From assembly GCA_038124025.1 (NCBI GenBank), contig JAYPBC010000013.1, forward strand, positions 1 to 60,837: a stretch of 60,837 nucleotides of DNA, given 5' to 3'. Of the stretch, positions 9,304 through 16,885 are shown piece after piece. Each line of letters opens with the position of its first letter. Positions within the stretch are counted from its first letter, which is position 1. The notes under the pieces are model-generated. The model was not told the DNA's origin, ran no database searches, and worked only from the letters and a program-made list of their open reading frames with translations. The position numbers were made by a program, and so were the translations under genes. This stretch comes from UBA1275 sp038124025 (GTDB lineage Bacteria > Bacteroidota > Rhodothermia > Balneolales > Balneolaceae).

Positions 9304-10857
9304 TTAATCGTTAAAATATTTTTCGAGCTCATCGGTAAACTGCACCATCACTTTGGTGGTCATATCGATATCGTAGCCTGGAATAACCTCATGCTGCAAA
9401 CAGTGTACAACTTTTGGCCAGATAAATTTAGACTCTAACTTTTCCAGCACCTCCAAGTAATCCTCTTTCGAACCATTAAAGAGCTTTTTTATGTATTTTT
9501 TCCGGTTCTTTTTCAGCGCCCGCGCTAGGTGATACTCCGGCTCAGCCTTATCTCCTCCCCGGGTCATTCCCACCACCGGCTCATCTTCGTCCTCAATCTG
9601 CCACGGCATCTGCGAATCTTGCACAGCACCCCCCACAGTATTATTGCTGTCCTCAAAAAAAGAGCTGCTTAACTCTTCGTTCAGTAGCTCCTGCGTAGAT
9701 TCCGCTTCTTCGGTCTTCTTTATTGGGCGGTTGAATAAATTATCATCATCGTCAAACATACCACTTAACTCTTCACTCACGGAGCTTTGATTAGAGCTTG
9801 TTGATTTGATTGGCTCCTGAGTTAGCCAATCATCATTTCCAAGAATACCTTCTTCTTTTTTCGGATGCAGTTCCTCTTCATTTGCCTCTGGATCGCGGTC
9901 ATCCTGAGTACTATCCATCAAAGTTGTTTCCTCACTCGCAGGTTCCTCATCCGCAGGAAATGAGGACTCCGAATTCATGAATAGGGAGGCGAGAGAATCG
10001 GGGTGTAGGCTGTCTTCGGGCTCATCATGCTCTTCTGCGACCAAAACGATTGGCTCTGCTTGGTCTAGCTGGCTTTCTTCGGGCTCATTGTTTTCATCCT
10101 CTGCTTGGTCTAGCTGAGGTTGATTAGGCAGTGCTTGTCTATCCGTTGACTTTAACACATCAAGAAGTTGATTCACTGAAAGCTCAGCTTCTGGCAGCTT
10201 TTGTGACCATGTAGTAAGCCCACGATCGTCAAAATATCGTACTAGCCACTCGGAAGGAATGTCTGTTCTACAACAAATTTGATAAAAAGTCTCCAACTCT
10301 CTTTCCCACCTATCCCAATCGTACTTTTCCACTAGTTTAGTATATAACTGCTGAATAATTTGAGAAGCTCTAACTTTTGATAATATGTGTAGGTCTTTTC
10401 GCTGCAGATACAGCGGAATAAGATGTTTAAGCTCAGGGAAAAAAAGAAGTTCCTCACATCGAGCCTCTAATTCTTCGGCCTTCAATTCAACTTTTTCACC
10501 GTACAACCAATCTACCAGATGCTTAGCTGGTTCAACTAAAATAGGCACCCATATCTGCACAAACTCCTGACCTAGTTTGATGACATCTTCTCGTGGAACT
10601 TGGATAATTTGTGCGGCGACTTGTAAAAAATCTTCCCATTTTTGCTTCAATTGCGCGTCTTCCCATTGAATCCAGTTTTCATTCGCGGGTCGTATGGACA
10701 CCTTAAAATGCTCTTGCACCTGAAGCCAAATATGTTCGCGTAAGTAGATCGGTAAGAGTTCAAACTGCTTAAACTGCGCCTGATCTACAGAAATTGGCAA
10801 AGATTTCCATTCCTCTGATATCTGCTGGGCAACACTTTTGGAAATATTTATCATCAC
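9304..10857 (-). CDS. Acidic protein of unknown function with charged repeat linker
   Basis: Not recognised as a named family. The 517-residue protein has three parts: an N-terminal helical, tryptophan-rich region (about 1-235), a long linker very rich in Glu, Asp and Ser (about 240-430), and a basic-then-helical C-terminal block (about 440-517) beginning LARALKKNRKKYIKKLF. The linker contains an internal repeat, QLDQAE twice; at DNA level an 18-base word recurs exactly at 10054-10071 and 10099-10116. There is no signal peptide or membrane segment, so it is probably cytoplasmic. The C-terminal block resembles, from memory, a small domain in Bacteroidota hypothetical proteins. It precedes pccB by 7 bases and may be cotranscribed with it. 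A scaffold or adaptor role would be speculation. Confidence 0.8.
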   Translation of the reverse strand: MMINISKSVAQQISEEWKSLPISVDQAQFKQFELLPIYLREHIWLQVQEHFKVSIRPANENWIQWEDAQLKQKWEDFLQVAAQIIQVPREDVIKLGQEFVQIWVPILVEPAKHLVDWLYGEKVELKAEELEARCEELLFFPELKHLIPLYLQRKDLHILSKVRASQIIQQLYTKLVEKYDWDRWERELETFYQICCRTDIPSEWLVRYFDDRGLTTWSQKLPEAELSVNQLLDVLKSTDRQALPNQPQLDQAEDENNEPEESQLDQAEPIVLVAEEHDEPEDSLHPDSLASLFMNSESSFPADEEPASEETTLMDSTQDDRDPEANEEELHPKKEEGILGNDDWLTQEPIKSTSSNQSSVSEELSGMFDDDDNLFNRPIKKTEEAESTQELLNEELSSSFFEDSNNTVGGAVQDSQMPWQIEDEDEPVVGMTRGGDKAEPEYHLARALKKNRKKYIKKLFNGSKEDYLEVLEKLESKFIWPKVVHCLQHEVIPGYDIDMTTKVMVQFTDELEKYFND

Positions 10858-10924
10858 GTTTGCGTGGGATTTTTGGTATACTTCAAAAATAAGGTCTCTT
10901 TAGTGGTGAAACAACTCATGCTTA

Positions 10925-11557
10925 ATGATTGAACTCAAAGCAGTACAGCTCCGAAAACAATATACTCATCGCCAGCTTTTTTCCGAACTAAGCTTCGAAC
11001 ATCGAACAGGTGTACTCGGAATTGCCGGTTCCAATGGCAGCGGAAAGTCTACCCTACTCCGCTGTCTGGCTTATTTACAAGGTGTTGACGCTGGAAAAAT
11101 TCATTGGAGCCGAAATAACCAAGAAGTATCGCGAGAGGAATTGAGGCGAACAATTGGCTTTGTTGCTCCCAATATTCAATTCTATGATGAGCTTACCGTA
11201 CAAGAAAATATGGATTTTGTACAAAAAATGAGCGGCTTAGCCCCATCATCTCGCACTCACAATGAATCGGAATCTACCGATTGGTTAGCGAAAACGCAGA
11301 TAGAAGATTTAGCCGAATACCGGTATGAACGTCTGTCCACCGGGCAGCAACAAAGAGTCAAATTAGCCATTGCCTTATCTCGTAATCCTAGTGTACTTTT
11401 CCTAGACGAACCTGGCGCTAATTTAGATACGCTAGGTAAGGAACTGATAAAAGATCTTCTGGAAGATCTCAGAAATAATAAGACACTATTGTTTCTGGCC
11501 TCAAATGATCCAAGAGAGCTAGATCTTTGTGATCAAATATTAGATCTAGACTGCTAA
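10925..11557 (+). CDS. ABC transporter ATP-binding protein, CcmA-like
   Basis: A 210-residue single nucleotide-binding domain: Walker A GSNGSGKST (about 37-45), Q-loop around FVAPNIQFYDELTV, ABC signature LSTGQQQRVKLA, Walker B VLFLDEP and D-loop GANLD. The short length and the FYDELTVQENMDF segment resemble CcmA, the ATPase of the haem/cytochrome c maturation exporter CcmAB. The expected membrane partner (CcmB) is not next to it; the following gene is a peptidase 58 bases away. It is therefore either an orphan CcmA whose partner is elsewhere or an ATPase of another small exporter. It is divergent from the acidic protein gene at 9304-10857. Confidence 0.85.
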   Translation: MIELKAVQLRKQYTHRQLFSELSFEHRTGVLGIAGSNGSGKSTLLRCLAYLQGVDAGKIHWSRNNQEVSREELRRTIGFVAPNIQFYDELTVQENMDFVQKMSGLAPSSRTHNESESTDWLAKTQIEDLAEYRYERLSTGQQQRVKLAIALSRNPSVLFLDEPGANLDTLGKELIKDLLEDLRNNKTLLFLASNDPRELDLCDQILDLDC

Positions 11558-11615
11558 ATCGACCAAGATACATACAACACTAAGCACAACTTCAACCTAC
11601 TAATCCCTATTTCCT

Positions 11616-12704
11616 GTGATATCACCCTACGACTACCAATTAGCCGATTTAATTTTAGACCATAGTACCAAAGTACAGGCCAACGATCATGTGATGGTGC
11701 AATTGATTGGCTTAAATGGCATTGACCTGCTTAGAGCTCTCGTGCAAGGAGTGCGTAAACGAGGTGCCCATCCTTTTGTTCAGATTGAAGATACCGAAGT
11801 GCAACGAATCTTGGTTGAGCAGGGAAACGAAGATTTTTGGAAAACTCAAGCCTCGGTTGACCAGCTTCCGCTCATGAAACAAATGGACGTTTTTATTGGA
11901 ATAAGAGCATCTGAAAACATTTACGAACAATCTCAGGCCAGTAAAAACGCTAACAAGGCCTATTCAGAACAATTTTTAACACCAGTCCATTTTGATGAGC
12001 GCGTAAATAATACGCGATGGTGTATTATGCGATACCCTTCACCGGCATTTGCGATGAATGCGAAATTACCCACTCATGAATTTACTCAGTTCTATTACGA
12101 TGCTTGCCTAGTCGACTATGGTCAGCTTAAAAAAGCCATGGAACCACTGGAAAAACGCTTAAGAGCTACTGATCAGGTTCGTTTGAAAGGAGAAGGAACG
12201 GATATTGTTCTTTCGGTGAAAGGGCAGAACTGGATTCCCTGTTTTGGTAGACATAACATTCCAGATGGAGAAATATTTAGCTCACCTATCATTGATTCGG
12301 TGCAGGGATACATTACCTATGCTCCAAGTGTATACCAAGGCAAACCGTTTGAGTTTGTCACTTTAGAAGTCAAAGACGGAGTAGTGGTCGAATTTGATTC
12401 TTCCAATAATGATGCTCTCCGGGATATTTTAGACACTGATGAAGGTGCTAGACGCTTTGGTGAATTCAGTTTCGGTACGAATCCCGTTATTTCTTCACCT
12501 ATGTATGACATTTTATTTGACGAAAAAATCTACGGATCAAATCATCTGACCTTGGGCAAAGATTATGAGGTAGCTCCAAATGGCAACAGCAGTAATATTC
12601 ATTGGGATTTGGTATGTATAGGTGCTGATGTTTACCTGGATGATGAACTCATCCGAAAAGGCCGAGAATATGTGGTTGAAGATTTAAAGGGATTAAATCC
12701 CTAA
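11616..12704 (+). CDS. M29 family metallo-aminopeptidase
   Basis: Predicted cytosolic aminopeptidase of the M29 (AmpS/AmpT/PepS) family, which removes N-terminal residues from peptides using two metal ions. The 362-residue protein shows the family core: GTDIVLSVKG, then NIPDGEIFSSP carrying a metal-binding glutamate, GEFSFGTNP, DEKIYGSNHLTLG with a ligand histidine, and NIHWDLV with the final His-x-Asp pair. All expected ligands appear present. The start is GTG at 11616; the resulting MISPYDYQLADLILDHS is a normal family N-terminus. It is 58 bases downstream of the ABC ATPase and may be cotranscribed with it, though a functional link is not evident. Confidence 0.92.
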   Translation: MISPYDYQLADLILDHSTKVQANDHVMVQLIGLNGIDLLRALVQGVRKRGAHPFVQIEDTEVQRILVEQGNEDFWKTQASVDQLPLMKQMDVFIGIRASENIYEQSQASKNANKAYSEQFLTPVHFDERVNNTRWCIMRYPSPAFAMNAKLPTHEFTQFYYDACLVDYGQLKKAMEPLEKRLRATDQVRLKGEGTDIVLSVKGQNWIPCFGRHNIPDGEIFSSPIIDSVQGYITYAPSVYQGKPFEFVTLEVKDGVVVEFDSSNNDALRDILDTDEGARRFGEFSFGTNPVISSPMYDILFDEKIYGSNHLTLGKDYEVAPNGNSSNIHWDLVCIGADVYLDDELIRKGREYVVEDLKGLNP

Positions 12705-12830
12705 TTCGAACTTCTACCTTCAATTTCTAGTTTAAAATCCTAGTTTCAATTTCTAAAATCTCCCGCACATCACAATGGGACTTTACCAACGTCCACTATC
12801 AAGCTATTCCAATTAGCCGAACTGGTTCAA

Positions 12831-14342
12831 CTAGTCTACATCAAACGATATGCCCTGTGCCAAAGGCAGGGTATCACCCCAATTAATCGTATTAGTTTGA
12901 CGCCGCATATATGCTTTCCAAGCATCACTGCCAGATTCACGACCACCGCCTGTTTCTTTCTCCCCACCAAAGGCGCCCCCAATCTCGGCCCCGCTTGTAC
13001 CTATATTAATGTTCGCAATACCGCAATCAGAGCCAACTGCACTCAAAAAGCGTTCTGCTTCCCGAAGGTTCAACGTAAACATGGCTGAACTCAAGCCTTG
13101 TTTTACCCCATTGTGCATTGCAATGGCCTCTTCCTCTGTACGGTATTTTAAGAGGTATAGAATAGGCGCAAATGTTTCTTCCTGTACAATTTCGTAGTCA
13201 TTTTCAGCTTCAACGATAGCCGGTGTAACATAATTACCTTCTCCTTCTATCACTTGCCCACCATAAACTAGGGTACCACCTTCACCTTTCGCCTTTTCAA
13301 GGGCCTCTTGCATCGTATCAACAGCGGCCTGATCAATCATGGGACCTACTAAGGTTCCAGGTTCTAAGGGATCTCCAATGGTAATTCGGTGGTAAATACT
13401 AACCAGTCGATCTTTCACTTTATCGTAGATATCTTCATGCACAATGAGACGCCGCGTACTCGTGCATCGCTGACCACAGGTTCCTACTGCACCGAATACC
13501 GTAGCACGAATAGCCATTTCCAAGTCAGCATCTTTGCTAATGATGATAGCATTATTACCACCTAATTCTAAGATACTTTTGCCCAATCTACCGCCCACTA
13601 CTTTTGCCACTTCCTTACCCATTCGTATGGACCCGGTTGCAGATATAAGCGGAATTCGGGCGTCGATGGTCATCCATTCACCTAACTCACGATCCCCGGT
13701 AACCAAGTTGAATATCCCTTCAGGAAGGTTATTCTCTTTAAGCACTTTGGCCACAATTTTTTGGATAGCAACTCCACAAAGCGGTGTTTTCTCCGAGCCT
13801 TTCCAGACCATCACATTTCCACAAACTGCTGCGATCATGGCATTCCAACTCCATACCGCAACAGGGAAATTAAAAGCGGATATAATGCCTACAATTCCCA
13901 GCGGATGCCACTGCTCATACATTCGATGCTCGGGACGTTCGCTATGCATAGTTAAGCCATAAAGCTGACGACTAAGCCCCGTTGCAAAATCACAAATATC
14001 AATCATTTCTTGGACTTCTCCCAGACCTTCCTGGTGGATTTTACCCATCTCATAAGTAACTAATTTACCAAGTGGCTCCTTGAATTCCCGCAATTTTTCA
14101 CCAATCTGCCGTACAATTTCGCCTCTCTGTGGAGCGGGCATGTTACGCCAAACCAAATGCGCACTTTGCGCGGCAGCGATTACCTGCTCATATTGCTCTT
14201 TCGAAGTCAGAGTAACATTCGCAATTTTTTTCCCATCAACCGGTGTATAGCTGCTGATGAGTGATGAACTCTCTATATGTTTGGTCCCGGTACTAGTTCC
14301 GGCATTAACTCCTTCGATACCTAGTTTTCGTAAAAAATCCAT
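12831..14342 (-). CDS. Aldehyde dehydrogenase, ALDH7 (antiquitin) type
   Basis: NAD-dependent aldehyde dehydrogenase closest to the ALDH7 group, which oxidises alpha-aminoadipic semialdehyde/piperideine-6-carboxylate in lysine degradation. The frame is open to 14381, but ATG at 14340-14342 gives MDFLRKLGIEG and 503 residues, a better start. Family features: ISAFNFPVAVWSWN, WKGSEKTPLC, the ELGGNNAII segment with the general-base glutamate, the catalytic cysteine in GTCGQRCTSTRR, and ETFAPILYLLKY. The GGNNA and GQRCTSTRR wording favours ALDH7 over other classes. No other lysine catabolic gene is nearby, so the substrate is inferred. It diverges from the SpoU methyltransferase gene. Confidence 0.9.
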   Translation of the reverse strand: MDFLRKLGIEGVNAGTSTGTKHIESSSLISSYTPVDGKKIANVTLTSKEQYEQVIAAAQSAHLVWRNMPAPQRGEIVRQIGEKLREFKEPLGKLVTYEMGKIHQEGLGEVQEMIDICDFATGLSRQLYGLTMHSERPEHRMYEQWHPLGIVGIISAFNFPVAVWSWNAMIAAVCGNVMVWKGSEKTPLCGVAIQKIVAKVLKENNLPEGIFNLVTGDRELGEWMTIDARIPLISATGSIRMGKEVAKVVGGRLGKSILELGGNNAIIISKDADLEMAIRATVFGAVGTCGQRCTSTRRLIVHEDIYDKVKDRLVSIYHRITIGDPLEPGTLVGPMIDQAAVDTMQEALEKAKGEGGTLVYGGQVIEGEGNYVTPAIVEAENDYEIVQEETFAPILYLLKYRTEEEAIAMHNGVKQGLSSAMFTLNLREAERFLSAVGSDCGIANINIGTSGAEIGGAFGGEKETGGGRESGSDAWKAYMRRQTNTINWGDTLPLAQGISFDVD

Positions 14343-14497
14343 ATATATGATTCTTGCATTAATTTTTATCAAGATACGCACTTACGTATTAAATCACAGA
14401 CCAATAGCCACAAATCTTCTTCTAAACCATTGGCTTATTCTGCCTATTTTAAGGCTGATTAATTTATTTTTTCACTTCTTTTCATTCAATCAAACTC

Positions 14498-15346
14498 ATG
14501 AATACAGCCAGCCAAAAGCAGTTATCCCTACTTCGCAAGCTTAAACAAAAAAAGTACCGCGAGCGGTTGGGAGTATTTTTGGCCGAAGGCTTTCATACAA
14601 TTGAACAGATTGCATCTAACAAAATACTGCAATTGGATGAGCTGTTCATCGATTTCGAGCATGATAACAGTAAACAACTCAATACTTTACTGTCATCCGG
14701 ATTTCCTGCAGACCGAGTATATGCAACAAATAAGAGCACAATGAAAGAGCTCTCAGATACCGATCATAGCTCAGGTTGGCTGGCTACCGTGCAAATTCCA
14801 AACTCCCCTTCATTAGCCGAATTACTATATTATTCCACTGTTTCCTCAAGTGCTGAAGGGCCCTCTAGCATTCATACAGAAACGGTAAATAACCCGCTTT
14901 TAATTGCTTTGGATGAAATTCAAGACCCTGGAAACATGGGAACCATTATTAGAACCGCTGTTTGGTTTGGAGCCCAAGGTATATTGCTGGGAGAAGGCTG
15001 CGTTGACATTTGGAATCCCAAAGTAGTACGAAGTACCGTTGGAGCATCCGGAATCGTAGCTCATACCCCCGTTAAACTTGAAGATGCCTTAATAGAATGC
15101 CACCATCAGGGTTGGAACATCATGCTGTTGGATGGTTCAGATACTGCCCTTCAACTCTCTTCTGAGCTGCCAAATGGACCTAAAGTTTGGGTACTTGGAA
15201 ACGAGTCTCGTGGTCTATCAACCCGTTTAAAGGATATTCCAGAGTTCACTAAGTACCGCATCGAAGGGCAGGGAAAAGGAGTTGAAAGTTTGAACGCTGC
15301 CATGGCTATGGGCATAGCACTTTACCGGAGTGTTAACTTTAGATAA
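14498..15346 (+). CDS. TrmH/SpoU family RNA 2'-O-methyltransferase
   Basis: Predicted SAM-dependent enzyme methylating a ribose 2'-OH in rRNA or tRNA. The 282-residue protein has an N-terminal substrate-binding part (about 1-115; FLAEGFHTIEQI is typical of the L30e-like domain) and a C-terminal SPOUT knot with motif 1 DPGNMGTIIRTA, motif 2 VWVLGNESRGLS and motif 3 VESLNAAMAMGIALY. All three are intact. It looks closest to the 23S rRNA group (RlmB/TsnR-like), but the exact target nucleotide cannot be told from sequence. The next gene is PIN-PhoH, 75 bases downstream on the same strand. Confidence 0.93.
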   Translation: MNTASQKQLSLLRKLKQKKYRERLGVFLAEGFHTIEQIASNKILQLDELFIDFEHDNSKQLNTLLSSGFPADRVYATNKSTMKELSDTDHSSGWLATVQIPNSPSLAELLYYSTVSSSAEGPSSIHTETVNNPLLIALDEIQDPGNMGTIIRTAVWFGAQGILLGEGCVDIWNPKVVRSTVGASGIVAHTPVKLEDALIECHHQGWNIMLLDGSDTALQLSSELPNGPKVWVLGNESRGLSTRLKDIPEFTKYRIEGQGKGVESLNAAMAMGIALYRSVNFR

Positions 15347-15421
15347 GCCATTGCATGTGGCTGGGTCATTCCATTTATTAATGCAGACCTATAATGGTTT
15401 CATCTACATTCACCAGCGCTT

Positions 15422-16753
15422 ATGCCCAAGAAGAAAATGAAGAAAATTTTCGTACTGGATACATCGGTATTGTTGTACGATTATGAGGCGGTAAAAAACT
15501 TTGAAGACAACGACGTAGCCATTCCCATTACCGTTTTAGAGGAACTAGACACCTTTAAGAAAGGTAATTCTGTCACCAATTTACATGCTCGAGAGTTTAT
15601 CCGGTATTTGGACAGCATATCCGATGCTAACATGCTTCAGGAGTGGATACCGATCGGGGGACGTAAAAACGGTAAGTTAAAGGTCATAAGTAACGGGGGC
15701 GATCATCTTGACGCCAACAAGGTATTTGGCTCAAAGAAAAATGATCATGAAATCTTGAATGCTGCCTTACGTCTTCGGGCCGAGAATCCCGAAATGCGAG
15801 TGATATTAGTCTCGAAGGATATCAATTTACGGCTCAAAGCCAGAGCTCTGAACTTGGAGGGGCAGGATTACGAAACCGTACAAGTTAAAAATATCGATCA
15901 GCTTTATAAGGGTAAGACCGAGCTCATTCTCGAAGATCCTTCCATTATTGCCAAATTGTATGAAAAAGGGAAGCTCAATCCTGAAGAACTTATGGAGGAT
16001 ACCCCGCCGTCAAACCATTTTTACATCCTAAAAAGCCACGGCTCCTCGGCTTTAGGTTGGTACAATTCGAACAGTGGTTTCATAGAAAATATTGAGATAA
16101 AGAATATTTATGGTATTCACCCTAGGAATGCAGAGCAGCATTTTGCTATGCATGCACTCATGAACCCCAACGTACTATTAACCACCATAACAGGTTCTGC
16201 TGGTACCGGTAAAACACTGCTTGCCTTAGCTGGAGCCTTGGAGCAGCGAAGCAGCTTTAAACAAATCTACCTCGCTAGGCCAATCGTGCCCTTAAGCAAC
16301 CGTGATATCGGATATCTCCCGGGTGATGCAAATGCTAAAATTGATCCGTACATGCAACCACTATGGGATAATCTGAGCTTTATAAAAAATCAATTCAAAG
16401 AAACCAGTAAGCAATACAAAAAAATTGATGAAATGGTGCAAGCCGACAAGCTTCGCATTGTCCCTCTAGCGTACATACGAGGGAGAAGTTTGTCGAATGT
16501 AATTTTCATTGTGGATGAAGCTCAAAATCTTACTCCGCACGAAATTAAAACCATTATCACTCGAGCGGGTGAAAAAACAAAAATTGTCTTTACTGGGGAT
16601 ATCTTCCAGATTGACACACCCTATCTTGACGCCCAAAGTAACGGACTTTCATATTTAGTCGACCGTATGCAGAGTTCTCCTCTTTATGCCCATATTAATT
16701 TAGAAAAAGGAGAACGATCAGCCTTAGCAAATACAGCTAGCCAGCTACTTTAG
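15422..16753 (+). CDS. PIN-PhoH fusion protein (PhoH2 type RNase/ATPase)
   Basis: Two-domain cytoplasmic protein. Residues 1-150 are a PIN ribonuclease domain with FVLDTSVLLYD (first acidic residue), VLEELD and the later KDINLRLKARAL segment. Residues about 235-443 are a PhoH P-loop ATPase with Walker A GSAGTGKTLLAL, the GYLPGD segment, IVDEAQNLTP as Walker B and FTGDIFQID. The architecture is that of PhoH2, reported in other bacteria to couple RNA unwinding with cleavage. In some mycobacteria PhoH2 pairs with a small antitoxin; no such small gene is seen upstream here. Start could be ATG at 15422 or the ATG five codons later. Confidence 0.93.
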   Translation: MPKKKMKKIFVLDTSVLLYDYEAVKNFEDNDVAIPITVLEELDTFKKGNSVTNLHAREFIRYLDSISDANMLQEWIPIGGRKNGKLKVISNGGDHLDANKVFGSKKNDHEILNAALRLRAENPEMRVILVSKDINLRLKARALNLEGQDYETVQVKNIDQLYKGKTELILEDPSIIAKLYEKGKLNPEELMEDTPPSNHFYILKSHGSSALGWYNSNSGFIENIEIKNIYGIHPRNAEQHFAMHALMNPNVLLTTITGSAGTGKTLLALAGALEQRSSFKQIYLARPIVPLSNRDIGYLPGDANAKIDPYMQPLWDNLSFIKNQFKETSKQYKKIDEMVQADKLRIVPLAYIRGRSLSNVIFIVDEAQNLTPHEIKTIITRAGEKTKIVFTGDIFQIDTPYLDAQSNGLSYLVDRMQSSPLYAHINLEKGERSALANTASQLL

Positions 16754-16829
16754 AGACCTAATCAAATTTGAGACTAGACCTAAGCATTCTCAGCTACCTG
16801 AGTCGTATAAATAGCTGACAATTTAATGA

Positions 16830-16877
16830 TAGTACACAGACATGGAGGCTATGTATAAGCCTACTTATTGTGCACTA
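16830..16877. repeat. Large inverted repeat between convergent genes
   Basis: TAGTACACA (16830-16838) pairs with TGTGCACTA (16869-16877) with one mismatch, and inside it AGGCT (16846-16850) pairs with AGCCT (16858-16862) around a 7-base loop. It lies just before the stop of the peptidase gene and after phoH, where a shared terminator would be expected. There is no clear U-tract, so a terminator is only one possibility. Confidence 0.4.
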
Positions 16878-16885
16878 GCACTACA

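Noticed and set aside
12720..12770. Short repeated word CAATTTCTA after the M29 gene
   Set aside because: Low-complexity AT-rich repetition with no further structure; not supported as a functional repeat.
15422..16753. PhoH2 toxin-antitoxin pair
   Set aside because: No small antitoxin-like gene lies immediately upstream; a SpoU methyltransferase gene is there instead.
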